From Carnegiea gigantea (Eukaryota > Streptophyta > Magnoliopsida > Caryophyllales > Cactaceae), in NCBI GenBank assembly GCA_029747015.1, contig JAKOGI010000342.1, forward strand, positions 149,501 through 213,500: DNA of 64,000 nt. The letters run 5' to 3'. Made by a program: the position numbers and the translations under genes. The first letter of the stretch is position 1, and each line of letters begins with the position of its first letter. Shown one piece after another: positions 22,600 to 33,623 of this stretch. Under the pieces are notes generated by a model. The model was not told the DNA's origin. It made no database searches and saw nothing but the letters and a program-made list of their open reading frames with translations.

Positions 22600-22611
22600 T
22601 TTGTTTTGCAG
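22576..22611 (+). promoter_or_regulatory. gag/pol junction: in-frame TGA inside a 3' splice-site-like element
   Basis: The block contains ACTAAC (a plant branch-point consensus), then TGA, then TTTGTTTTGCAG|G. Gag and pol are in the same frame on either side. The same arrangement occurs in Sirevirus 2 at 52172-52207. It could be a readthrough stop or an intron acceptor used to make a pol mRNA. Confidence 0.5.
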
Positions 22612-25600
22612 GCTGAAGTGAGAGAGAACAACCCAGCAAACAACCCAGCAAACAGTGCAGGGAACAGGCAGCTGTGGTATGTTGATAGTGGGTATTCGAG
22701 GCATATGACTGGTGAAAAATCCAATTTTCTCTCACTTACAGCATCAGAAGGAGGGAGTGTAGCATTTGAAAACGGCAAATCTGGGACAATTGTCGGTATA
22801 GGTAAGATAGGTGAGTCACTCTCCCATTCAATTGACAATGTTTATTTTGTGGATGGTTTAAAACACAACTTGCAAAGTGTGTCCCAACTGTGTGACAAAG
22901 ACAACCTAGTAGTGTTCTCCCCAACACGTTGCTTGGTTGTAAACATGAACACAGGAGATGTTGTGTTGAGAGGGAAGCGACATAAAAATGTTTATAAAGT
23001 GTGTATTTCTACTCTTCCCCAAAATAATTTGACTTGTTTGAGTGCCTTAGAAGATGATGTTATGCTTTGGCACAAAAGACTAGGTCATGCAAGCCACTCT
23101 CTTTTGAACAAACTTGTAACCAAAGATTTAGTAGTTGGCTTACCTTCCATCAAATTCAATGATGACAAGGTATGTGATGCATGTGCCAAAGGCAAACAAG
23201 TCAAAAATTCATTTAAGTCTAAAAAGTGTATAAGCACTACTCGACCCCTTGAATTAATACATATGGATCTATGTGGTCCAATGAGGATCATGAGCCGAGG
23301 TGGCAAGAGGTATGTGCTTGTGATAGTGGATGACTACTCTCGTTTCACTTGGACTTTGTTTTTGGCTTCTAAAGATGAAACTTTTGAAAAATTTCTTGCT
23401 TTCATTAAAAAGACTGAAAAGAGGGTAGGACACTCTTTGGTATGCATAAGGTCTAACCATGGTACAGAATTTGAAAATTCGAGCTTTATTGACTATTGTA
23501 ATGAGCATGGTGTTGATCACAATTTTTCAGCCCCAAGAACACCCCAACAGAACGGGGTGGTAGAGCGCAAAAATCGTACTCTAGAGGACATGACTAGAAC
23601 AATGCTTGTTGCTAGTGGTCTTTCTAGAAATTTTTGGGCTGAAGCTTTAAACACATCATGTTACATTATAAATAGATGCATGATTAGACCTGTTCTTAAC
23701 AAAACTCCTTATGAGATCCTCAAACGAAGAAAACCAAATATTTTGTATTTGAGAGTTTTTGGGTATAAATGTTTTGTGCATAATAATGGAAAGGATGCCT
23801 TAGGGAAATTTGATCCAAGGAGTGACGAGGCAATATTCCTTGGTTACTCCTCACATAGTAAGGCATACAAAGTGTTTAATAAGAGAACCTTGTGTGTTGA
23901 AGAAAGTGTGCATGTGCTTTTTGATGAAACTAACTCTCTAAGTGAGAATGATGCACAGGAGGAAGACCTCGAACTAGGTCTTGTTAAAAAAGACATGCTG
24001 CTTCAAGATGAACCAGGTAAGGATCAACCTGAGAGATCAAGGCCTGAAGCTGTTCTTCAGGAAGGTAGGCAGGGTGTGAACCAAACAGGGGGAAACAGGG
24101 TGGAACCCTGTTCGGGACAACATCAGCCGAACCCTTCTGAGATAATTTCAGGAACAGGCTCCCAAACAGGCTTGGGAACAGGACCTGAACTTGTTTCGCC
24201 AAGTATTCCAGCTAGGATGGAGAGCATATCTGTGAACCCACTTTCACCACGATCATGGAAATACCAAAGTTCACATCCTCTTGATCAAATTTTGTCTGAT
24301 ATTAATGCAGGAGTTCAAACTAGATCTAGGCTTAAAAATTTCTGTGCTTTCTATGCTTTTCTCTCAAAAATTGAGCCTAAGAACATTAATGAAGCTCTTG
24401 CAGATTCAGATTGGGTCACAGCCATGCAAGAAGAACTCCATCAGTTCGAAAGAAACAAGGTATGGCACCTTGTGCCACGGCCAGAGGATAGAACAATCAT
24501 TGGAACCAAGTGGGTGTTCCGTAACAAGCTAGATGAGTGCGGAACAGTCACTAGGAACAAGGCCCGGCTGGTGGTTCAAGGCTACAACCAAGAAGAGGGA
24601 ATTGATTATGAAGAGACTTTTGCACCTGTTGCAAGGATGGAAGCCATTCGAATCTTGATAGCTTTTGCAGCCCACATGGAGATCAAGTTATATCAAATGG
24701 ATGTTAAAAGTGCGTTTCTAAATGGGTACCTTAAAGAGGAAGTGTATGTCAAACAACCCCCCGGTTTTGAAAGTGATGAATTTCCTAACCATGTTTTCAA
24801 ACTTGACAAGGCACTTTATGGTTTAAAACAAGCTCCTAGAGCTTGGTATGAGCGGTTGTCAAGCTTTTTATTGGAAAATAATTTTACAAGAGGCAAGGTA
24901 GACAATACCTTGTTTCTAAAATCTAAGGGGGAACATTTGTTGATTGTCCAAGTATATGTCGATGACATCATATTTGGTGCAACTCATCATGATTGTGCAA
25001 TGAATTTTCAAAAATGATGAGGAGTGAGTTTGAAATGAGCATGATGGGTGAGCTTAATTTCTTTTTAGGCTTGCAAATCAAGCAAACTTCAAACGGCACC
25101 ATGATCCATCAACAAAAGTATATTAAGGAATTACTTAAGCGTTTTGGGATGGAGTCAGCCAAGCCCATTGATACTCCCATCTCTCCTTCAACTAGGTTGG
25201 TAATGGATGATGGTAGTCCCTCAGTTGAGGAGAAATCCTATAGGGGCATGATAGGGTCACTCTTATATCTAACTGCTAGTAGACCTGACATTGTTTTTAG
25301 TGTTGGTCTATGTGCACGTTTTCAGTCAAACCCTAAAGAAACTCATCTAAAGGCTGTTAAAAGGATTTTTAGGTACTTAAGACATACACCTGATCTAGCC
25401 TTATGGTATCCTAAAGGTTGCAACTTTGATCTTGTTGGGTATGCTGATGCTGATTACGCAGATTTCTTGGTTGATAGGAAAAGCACCTCAGGTATGGCTC
25501 ACTTTCTTGGACCTTGTTGGGTATCTTGGGAAACCAAGAAACAACTCTCTGTTGCCTTGTCCACAGCAGAAGCTGAGTATGTGGCAGCTGCATCTTGTTG

Positions 25601-25898
25601 TGCTCAGTTACTATGGATAAGACAACAACTCAAGGACTTTTGTGTTGACATAGGATGCATTCCTATTTATTGTGACAATACAAGTGCAATTAACATTGCC
25701 AAAAATCCATGTCAACACAAAAGAACAAAACATATTGACATTCGTCATCATTTCTTGAGAGACAATGTTGAAAAGGGAGTGATCTCAATGAATTTTTGTG
25801 CCACTGAAAATCAAATTGCTGATATATTCACAAAGGCATTGAGTAGAGAACAATTTGAAAGGAATAGACTCGAACTAGGCTTAATTAGAACAACCTGA
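22600..25898 (+). pseudogene. pol: Sirevirus 1 pol (PR-INT-RT-RH), one frameshift
   Basis: The frame is open from after the TGA to 25017 and continues in another frame at about 24993-25898. The protease has DSG at 22684-22692, but the next residue is Tyr where Sirevirus 2 has Cys (DSGCSRHMTG). The integrase has the zinc region [10 protein letters not shown]...CDACAKGK, the first Asp in HMDLCGP, and ERKNRTL with the Glu. The second Asp is Asn (RSNHGTEFE, codon 23455), which predicts loss of catalysis. RT shows [27 protein letters not shown] and YVDD at 24955-24966. A one-base deletion near 24990 breaks the frame just after YVDD. RNase H retains ADADYADFLVDRKSTSG, STAEAEY, CDNTSAI and IRHHFLRD, ending at 25898. 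Confidence 0.92.
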
Positions 25899-26329
25899 CC
25901 AACCTGTTCTCTCTCCCTGTTTGCAAAATTTAAAAGTGACAGGTACAACATGTTAAATTTTTGTTTGCAATCAACTTGTGTGCTATGTTTAGCATATGTG
26001 AGGTTTGCAACTTGCTGACACTCGTTGAGGTCTAATGAGATTGCCCTTATTGTCCAATGTTACCGAGCAAGTAACCTCAAGAACAAGCATCAGGAACAGG
26101 TACGCCTCTTGTTTGTCAAATGTGTGCAACAAATTGAAAACTGCTAATCTCTTCCCGAGGCGTGCGCAATAAATGCTAAAGTCCGTTGCAAAAACGGGCA
26201 AAATCTTTTAAAGATTTTGCACGTCTCTCTCTCCCTTTAAAGCTCTTGCTCAATCTCTCACCTCCACCGAAACTCTCTTGCTTTGAAACTCTGTTCAAGA
26301 AACCCTAATCTCTCTCCTTCCTCTGAAAA
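25899..26329 (+). promoter_or_regulatory. pol-accessory gene spacer with promoter-like features
   Basis: No reading frame is present. AACAGG/CCTGTT motifs recur. A CT-rich patch precedes TTTAAA at 26236, and the telo-box AAACCCTAA lies at 26300-26308, 22 bp before the ATG. Sirevirus 2 has the same order with a TATA-like TTTATATG and the same telo-box. This resembles the promoter and leader of a plant housekeeping gene. Confidence 0.5.
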
Positions 26330-28297
26330 ATGGCGTTCCCCATTAGCTTCGAGAGCTCCTCGACCTTGACCCAGGGCAACCAGACACAGGGTACAGCCTT
26401 GCAAACAGCCACAGCCCTGTTTGCACGTACACAATTTCTGACGGGCCTCATGGAAGGTAAAAATACTGAACCTCCTCGACCCATTACCTATAAACCTTTT
26501 GGGTTTTTGAAAACTATCGACCTTAGAACAGTGAATTTGAAATTGGAAGACATCCCGTACAAATTTGGGTGGGAATTGATTTTGTTTGGTGAAACGGGTG
26601 CATGTCAACCCCAAGAACTTGTTGGGGCATCTGAAAGAGAAATTGGGGCTTTAGATGAACTCTTTCTGTTGGACCATGGGTTAGATGACATCAATTCGTT
26701 TGGGCTGTTTCCTGAGCAGGAAACAGGGTCAGAAACAGGGCCTGAAGTTTTTAGGGATGACCTAGGGGAGGATTTGTCAAAAGAAGAAGGGGGAAGTAGT
26801 GGTCAAATGGAGGAGTCTCCTGTTAAGCCTGCACAAGCCACACCGGTAACACAAACCGGTGAGAAACGCAAAAGGTACAAAATTGTGGCTAGGCGTGCTA
26901 GAGTACCAAGAACACGACCACCATCAAGGCCTAAAAGCGGCCAGACTGAAGCGCCCTCAAAAAGTGAACCCCCTGTCAAACCAAAACCACAAATTCCCTC
27001 TTCGGCCAAACCCACAAACATACCCACAAGAAAATCAGCCCGAATAGCTTTTCACTCCACTCCTCGTCCTGCCAAACAGTCAGCCCTTGTTGTTGAGGAG
27101 ATTGATTCCTCCTCTGAGCCTTCATCAGATAGCGACACTGAGAACACTGCCTTCAAACAGGGCACGCCCGTGTTCTCAGAGTCCTCAGAGGATAAGCCTC
27201 TTCCTATACCAAAACCATCACCCCTCAAAACTCCCAAGAGAAAAGCCTCCCTCAAACATGCCTCCACCCAAGACCCTCCTACTGAGCCCCAACCTAAACG
27301 AGCCAAGAAATCTACCCCGTCTGCAATCTCAGCCAAACTGACCCAATTGATTCAGAGACGGGTTGTCAGGGGCAAAATTATAAAGGTCAAGTATTTTGAG
27401 AAACAGGGTCTGGGGGTGTTTCTGCACACGCTGCATGCACAGGGGTGGTATGAGTTGTTTACAAACACCCAGTTGGGGTGTTCTGTACATAAGTTGGCAG
27501 AGTTCTATGCCAACTGCACTGTCACCGAAGGAGTGGTGATAAGTATTATTAATGGGAAGTAGCTTCGCTTTGATGCGAAGATATTAGGGGACATTCTGGG
27601 GATTACCTCCACAGGCTTTGATATATATGTGAGGGAAGACAAGACTATTCTAGGGACAGCCAGGCTGCTGGAACTCGCCCAGAAATTTAGCCAGCAACCA
27701 AGCCTGCAAACACCCAAGCCTGTGAAGAAAGGGGACATGACATCGCTCCATCAATTGCTATTTTGGTTTATCATCAAGAATGTCATCCCCAGAGGCCAGG
27801 CTCGCAATCTTGCTGATGCCATGGATCAGTGTTTGATGGATCTGATGGACACGGAAGTGTAAATTAACCTTCCTGCCATAATGATTCGACATATTGCAAG
27901 AATTGCAAACACCACTAGGGAACATGATCTGGGATACGGCTTCTTTCTGACTAGTGTGTTTGAGCACTTTGGGGTGACACTGCAGAAGAAGGTGGGCGCT
28001 CAGTTCATTGATGAGATCGGGAGTAACACCCTTATGGGGTGTGGGTATGCTTTGATTGAAGGGTCTGCCTCAGAACAGGGGACCAGAACACCCTGTCCTC
28101 CTGTTCCTGGCAGTTCCTCAACCAAGCTTGAGGCTGCTTTGGAAGAAAACTCTCGCCTCAGTACTGAGCTTAACGCTGTAAAGGCTGCCCTGGACGAGGA
28201 AAAAGCTCTAAATGCAAAATGCCATGCAGATCTCTCGCCCTTCTCTCTTCACTTTCAGCAAAATTTTCTCCTTCTGCTCCTTAAACACCCCTCATGA
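26330..28297 (+). pseudogene. Sirevirus 1 accessory (env-like position) gene, two stops
   Basis: This third gene sits where Sireviruses carry their so-called env-like ORF. One frame runs 26330-28297 (655 codons) and is broken by TAG at 27560 and TAA at 27860. The N-terminal third starts MAFPISFESS and contains a YKPFGFLK segment. The middle is Pro/Ser/Lys-rich with basic clusters (GEKRKRYKIVARRAR, KTPKRK, PKRAKK) that look like nuclear localisation signals. The C-terminal part, from VKYFEKQGLGVF through NTQLGCSV, FYANC, FDIYVREDK, MTSLHQLLFWFIIKN and IMIRHIARIANT, resembles the plant Transposase_32/putative plant transposon protein domain. A heptad-like KLEAALEENSRLSTELN near 28120 may form a coiled coil. 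I see no signal peptide or membrane segment, so an envelope role is doubtful. Confidence 0.75.
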
Positions 28298-28730
28298 GCT
28301 GTTCCCATCTGTTGTTCTCATAGCCTGTTCTCACTTCTCTTGATGAATCAGTTTGTACTCTGTTGCACTCTTTTGATGAATGACAGGATATCTTGTTTTT
28401 TGATTGGCTTTGCCTTGCTTGCTTTTTGTTGTGAATTGCTTGTGTGTGACTAGGATGGCCAATCTCATTACCGTACCAAAACACTTGAGTGTATCGCCTG
28501 TTGACTTTCCTCCATTACCCAAGTGGTGGTGATAGCAAACACCCTCTGTTTGACTGTTCGCCCCTACTTTTTAATGATGCCAAAAGGGGGAAGATAGGTT
28601 GACCAATATTGTTTTAGTTCTGCCATGGACAAGTTAATTTTCTTACAATCTTTTCGATACTAACTGCTTCATGTGAATTTGAATAATTGGTACAAATCAC
28701 TTAAATTGCCCTTGAAAGTCAATATGGTCA
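28298..28730 (+). other. Sirevirus 1 3' UTR, non-coding
   Basis: No reading frame is supported. It includes a purine-rich CCAAAAGGGGGAAGATAGG stretch near 28579, a possible upstream polypurine tract. Multiple tracts are known in Sireviruses, and Sirevirus 2 has a matching CCAAAAGGGGGAATAAG near 57993. Confidence 0.5.
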
Positions 28731-28800
28731 CTTGGTTTGTCATCATCAAAAAGGGGGAATTTGTTAGAATGTATAAAGTTTTGATGATAACAAATCCAAG
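28731..28800 (+). promoter_or_regulatory. polypurine tract and hairpin at 3' LTR border
   Basis: The polypurine tract AAAAAGGGGGAAT (about 28748-28760) precedes LTR start TGTTAG. It is flanked by an imperfect inverted repeat. The left arm (28731-28751) contains CTTGGTTTGTCATCATC and the right arm (28779-28800, inside the LTR) contains GATGATAACAAATCCAAG. The pair leaves the tract and LTR start in the loop. Confidence 0.75.
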
Positions 28801-30265
28801 TGTTGTTGTTGTTGCTCCAAACAGGCTTTCCAAACAGGACCTTACTGCTGCTCTCAATGTATTAAAACTGCTTGACTAATGGTTTATCAAGAACAGGTAC
28901 TCAAGTCAGCAATGTAAGAACACCAGTGAGGAACAGGTTCTGTGAGGTGTTTTGAAGCATATCCTGAGAAGTGTTTGAAACATAAGATATGTGCAGCTGT
29001 GACAAACAGGTTCCGTGCGGTGTTTGAAGCATATTCTGTGAAGTGTTTGCAGCAAAGTCGTTCTACAAGATGACTAGTGGTTACAACAAGATGTCTTGAT
29101 TTGATTTGGTTTTATATTTTTAGACTCTTGTTAATATGCCAATTAGAAAGTTTTAATTTACCACTCACTGGAAACGGTTTTGCTTTTCAGAAAATATTTC
29201 GGATCACCCTTAAGAAAACCCTGGAAACAGGGCAATCAGGGTGTTTCCAAAATAAGCTGCGAAAAAATGCTTTGCACGATTTTTATCTTTTGGATTTTGA
29301 GCAGCTTCTTCAAAGATTTACAAGAAAGATTTTTCTATGGAGTATCTTATTCTTTAACCTAAAAAACGGTTATCAAAAATCTTAAGGGATTTGCAAAATC
29401 TTTTTGAATAAAAAGAATATCCAATTTTTGGCAAGTGGATAAGGTAGTTGAGAAAAACATGGGCTAGCTGCTGAAGAACACCGCCTTATGCACGCGGTTC
29501 AGGAAGTGTTTTCAGCTCATGTCACCTTACCCCTTGTAGCTAAAGAATTCTATTTTCTCTAGGATTTTAGTTTCCAAAAATTTCAGAAATAGTTTTTCCA
29601 TCCCTTGTAGGTAAAGGATTCTATATTCTTTAGATTTTTTAGTTTCCAAAAATTTGATGAATTGTGTTCCAAGCACTATAAAAGGCGGCTTCTTACAATC
29701 TTGGACACATCGGTTTTCAGAGAGAAAAAATCTGAGTTCATGAGCTAAAACGTTTGAAAAGAAAACCGAGCCTTGTGAGTGAATTAATTGAGCTTTCAAA
29801 GTTGGCATACTAGGACTTCATTGTACCCTATATTAGCTTAGTTGAGAAGCATTGTAATAGGGTGTTTTTTTCTTTACATTCTTCTTTCACAAGAGTGAGT
29901 AGAGTGTGTGTCCAAATCAAGGGGATTTTGGACGTGGGGTAACTTGTCTTAGGGAAGACAGGTTACGTGTGTTACAAGTTGTAACAAGGTGTGTTACTAT
30001 TGTAACGTGATTAGCCCGTTTAGTGAAGTGTTTAAATCCTACACGAGGTAGGTCGTGGTTTTTAACCTCAGTTGGGCTAGAGGTGTTTTCCACGTAAAAA
30101 TCCTGTGTCCATTATTTTCGCATTCAATTTTGTTGGATTTTCGCTTCTGCTTATCTCAGAAATAACCTGTGAGAACAGGGTCTAAGACTGTTTGTCAGTA
30201 ACTTGCGAAAATCAGATACCACAATTCACTCCCCCTCTTGTGGTTGTGTACTCTCTAATTCAATA
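28762..30265 (+). repeat. 3' LTR of Sirevirus 1
   Basis: It starts TGTTAG, ends TTCAATA, and is followed by the target duplication CCATC. It matches the 5' copy closely. Confidence 0.92.
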
Positions 30266-30270
30266 CCATC

Positions 30271-30693
30271 AATTCTTCTTCATCTATATTGCAAGGTCAT
30301 GAAGAATATGTTCAGCTATGAAGGTCCCATACTTCTCAATCTAGAAGATGTTCTTTTGCCAAGGCTCAAGATGCTCCTGAGTCTTCCTGTGCTTGAGGTG
30401 GGGGCCCTTATCTAGAGTCACTGTTGGAGGTGGAGCTACTTCAGATTTACAATCATGTGGATCCTTATGCCTTGTCTACTTTGCTAGGGGATCCTTATGT
30501 GTCTCACATTTTATATGGTGATTCCTCATCTGGGGTGATGCATAATGATCTTCCACACCATTCTTAGGCTCCTAGGGGAAACTCTTATGCTGATATAGGT
30601 ACTAGTCATGCTTTGGTTGATTCTGGATATGCTTCGGGCTATGCTGACTACCTTTTTAGTGGAAGTAGTAGTGGGTTCCCAGATAATCAGTAA
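30271..30693 (+). pseudogene. antisense plant-mobile-domain gene A, 3' end
   Basis: Sequence resumes after the Sirevirus 1 target duplication. A frame reads through MKNMFSYEGPILLNLED and, after an internal stop, a Ser/Tyr/Asp-rich tail (YGDSSSG, YADIGTSHALVDSGYAS, SGSSSGFPDNQ) ending at TAA 30691. The low-complexity C-terminal tail is plausible for the end of an accessory protein, but I recognise no domain here. The link to gene A rests on position and strand. Confidence 0.4.
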
Positions 30694-31169
30694 GAGAAGT
30701 TTGTCAAGTCTATGTATGATGCTTTTGAACATAACCTTGTAATTTTATTTCACTTTTTATGTAATGCTAACGTAAGAAATTTTATGCATGTTCGCACTAA
30801 CTCTAATACACATTAGGCCTCACTCCCCCCAAGAATAAAATACTCGGAAAAGAAAGGGCATAGTAAGCAACTAAAGGGAAATGTGGTCCTAAGTAATAAT
30901 CTAAGATATTATTGAATAATAACCATTTTACAACCAACTGAAATTTATGAGCTAAGCTTGGAATAAATGAAACCAAAAAAAAAAAAAGGAAACGACAATG
31001 GCCCAGTAATGGCCCAGGGTGGCGACTAATGGTCTTTACTGGGCAGACCCCACTGCCTAGTTTGCTTAATTTGTTCCGTTGACCTAAAATTGAAATCGAC
31101 ATCCCTTAGCATAGTCGAGAAGCCAGCCAGTACCAAGGCCTATTTAGAATTGAGTAACACTGCTGTTAC
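30694..31169. other. spacer between antisense genes A and B
   Basis: I see no supported coding region. It probably contains the 3' UTR of gene A and the upstream region of gene B. Confidence 0.4.
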
Positions 31170-31178
31170 TATAAAATA
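31170..31178 (+). promoter_or_regulatory. TATA box of antisense gene B
   Basis: TATAAAATA is followed by a leader-like stretch. The first useful ATG, beginning MSSALEIVKF, is at 31389. This is the second TATA box on the plus strand within the Tat element. Confidence 0.4.
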
Positions 31179-31388
31179 GGACCTCTTGCTCTTCGAATTT
31201 TCATCAATTCAGAGTAAGAATTTTTGAAAAAATAGCTGAAATGAAAGAGTTGAATTCTTGACTCCTCTCCTTTGATTTTGGAGCAAGACCTTAAGAGCTC
31301 TCATCTAGGCAGTCTTCTTAGCTTGCATTAAGTTAAATTTTTCTGACACCTTCTTAGAGCTGTTTCACCTTCTGGGATTCCGAAGTCC

Positions 31389-32384
31389 ATGTCTTCTGCT
31401 TTGGAAATTGTGAAGTTTTCGTATTAGTGGAGGAATGTAGTGCTTTCTTGGCTTTCCTCCTTATTAACCTCCTACCTCACCGACCACCTCTAGTAATGAC
31501 ATTTCTGCTCTGTATCATCACTCCTTGGATTTAGATGCTGAGAGTGTGACCACTATATTGTTGGGGGGTAAAGTAGACTTTGTTGCCCTAATTTCTTATG
31601 TTTACAAGAATGGCAGGGCTGTTAATAATGGTTTCAGGCATAAGGCTGCCATCTTATATCTTCTTAGTGCTTTCTTATCCGTAGGTGGTACTTTGAATAG
31701 GGGTTTTGTAGCTTTACTCGATGTGATTGAGGAGATTCATCATGACCGGACTCCTATGCCCCTCGTTGCTGCTGAGACTATCTTATGTATGGATGGATTC
31801 CATCATCATCCAGATTAGTTTTTCTCTGGCAGCCCACTACTATAGCAGGTACCCTCTACAGCCTGAAAATCAGCTGGTTTTTTAGTTTCTCTTTTTGCTT
31901 TTTTTCTTTCTTTTTTTTTTTGGCTATCTTTTAGTGTGATACCAGTTGGTATTTAGACCCTGCTAATTTTTTCTTTTTTTTTTTGTGTTGGCGTGCAGAT
32001 ATTGCTACTGGAGCATCTGAGGTTGATAACGATCCCTACAAATATAGATACATATCTTACCCCCTAATTTTGCCGAAGAAGGAGACTATATAAGGATCAG
32101 TCTAAGGCTACTGGATCTGCTTCCTGGAAAAACATCCTCGCTTCCATTGGCTGGTTCGTTAGTGGCGCATAAGAAACTCTGTTTCTAATGGGAAGATATT
32201 TCCCTATGTCTAGCTTCTTGATTTGTTTAAGGGAACCTATTACTTTCTAGCTTGACCAATGGGGTAATGTGATCGTCAACAGTGCATCCTTGCAATGGAT
32301 TGTTGTGTCCCTAAAGTTTGCAAGAGTGATTATTCTCGTGTCAAGTCCAGGAAGAACTATTGGCTTGACCTTCTCATTATTGTG
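31389..32384 (+). pseudogene. antisense PMD-like gene B, main part
   Basis: The best-preserved frame (about 31525-31818) reads SLDLDAESVTTILLGGKVD, then RHKAAILYLLSAFLSVGG and PMPLVAAETILCMDG. The layout of a H-K-A-x-L-Y-L segment followed by an A-E-T-x-L segment about 40 residues on resembles the central part of plant-mobile-domain proteins (weak, from memory). After an intron-like stretch (about 31830-31998, acceptor GGCGTGCAG), degenerate coding continues to 32384 with several stops. There the Athila-like solo LTR interrupts it. It is encoded opposite to the Tat polyprotein and downstream of its own TATA box. Confidence 0.4.
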
Positions 32385-32389
32385 GTGTC

Positions 32390-33618
32390 TAATAAGTGCT
32401 AAAACTGCATATTATTTTGGGGTTATTTTGCTATATTTTTAAGAGAATTATGTGCTTCAAGTTATCAGTTATACTCCTATTCTCGATTTATGTTTAGATA
32501 TGGTTGTTTGATGCATTTTGCAGCAATTTGGGCCATTGTGCCCGACATTTGACCCTCATTTGAGTGTATGTTGACCTCCCATGGATACCTTGCGTTGCTA
32601 TGCCCATGGAGTAAGAGAAGAGTAGAAAATTTTTGGTCCAACAAGCACCACGGTCTAATAGCGGTGGCTGCCATACCCATGGTGAGCCTGTAACTACTAA
32701 TCTCTTCATCTTCCTTCATTATGCAGCTGAGGATGCTCCACTTGCTATTTAAAAGGGCTGTTTTTTAGCTGAAAGAAGAAATTCAACATCCCATTCCATC
32801 ACCTATCACCTCATCCATCATTAGAGATTAGTTTAGATTAGATAAAGGGAGAGAAAGAGGATCGAAGTGAGATCTTACAAGGATTTCATGTCGGGTTTGC
32901 AATCAATAGATTCAAGTGCGATTTTTGGGTGAGCAATTCTTCTCTCTTCATTTCTTTTCACCCCTTATTTTAGAATTCCTATTTTGTAATTTTGATTTAG
33001 ATTTGTAGTTTTGATCTTGGATTTATGAAAATTCTAGTTTATTTCCCAATTCTTACATTGTTAACTTTGGTACTTTTGAATTTGTTGGATTGTTTTATCG
33101 AATCTTAGATGCCTATTATCTTGTGAGAAACTTGACCATTTTCTTGCATGTTGTGGGTGTTGGGTAATGAGCTAAGAGGTGAAACCTAACACCGGAATCC
33201 TCGGATTTGACTTGATTGTGTGGAGTCTTGAGAAAGTCACACCAATTGAGAAACCATTGATTTGATAATCGCATGCTTAATGAACATAAACGAATCGAGA
33301 GCCCTTGAGAAATGGTAATTGGTTAGATTTAGGTATTTCAGTCCGCCTTGAAAGAGGGTTGGGAAACTTCGATTATCGGTTTTAAAACAACCATTAGAGG
33401 AAAAGTGTCTATTTGACTTTTTGGATTAGGAAATTGCTTGATTTGTTTAATTCCTTGATTTTTGTCCATTACATTATATAGTTTATTATTAACATTTCAA
33501 TCTCAAACTTGGATTCGCTTGGCATATCTTGAAGGAATATAGCCTGATAGATCAATCTAGTCTCTGCGAGATCGACCTTGATTTGCTACAATGCCACCGT
33601 ATGCTTGCGGCCATATCA
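32390..33618 (+). mobile_element. Athila-like gypsy solo LTR
   Basis: A 1,229-bp LTR is bounded by a perfect 5-bp target duplication GTGTC at 32385-32389 and 33619-33623. The ends are TAATA...TATCA. The expected TGATA has lost its TG to a single G-to-A change. Internal features are LTR-like: GCATATTATTTTGGGG near the start, and CTCTGCGAGATCGACC and GCTTGCGG near the end, as in Athila-type LTRs. No internal region or second LTR is present. It splits antisense gene B. Confidence 0.7.
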
Positions 33619-33623
33619 GTGTC

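Larger units (their letters stand above)
19279..30265 (+). mobile_element. Sirevirus 1 (Ty1/copia, SIRE/Maximus lineage)
   Basis: This copia element is structurally complete. LTRs of about 1.5 kb flank an extended gag, a pol in copia order (PR-INT-RT-RH) and a third gene before the 3' LTR, which is the Sirevirus layout. The target duplication CCATC is at 19274-19278 and 30266-30270. The LTRs start TGTTAG and both end CAATA, giving an unusual TG...TA pair. The LTR pair differs at 11 of about 245 positions at the 5' end and at few positions elsewhere, so insertion is recent relative to Tekay. The coding part has a few lesions: a frameshift in gag, a frameshift in RT and two stops in the third gene. 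Confidence 0.92.

Noticed and set aside
31525..31818. A normal single-copy host gene
   Set aside because: It lies between the LTRs of the Tat element, on the same strand and in the same style as the PMD gene A, and is interrupted by an LTR; an accessory gene of the element fits better.
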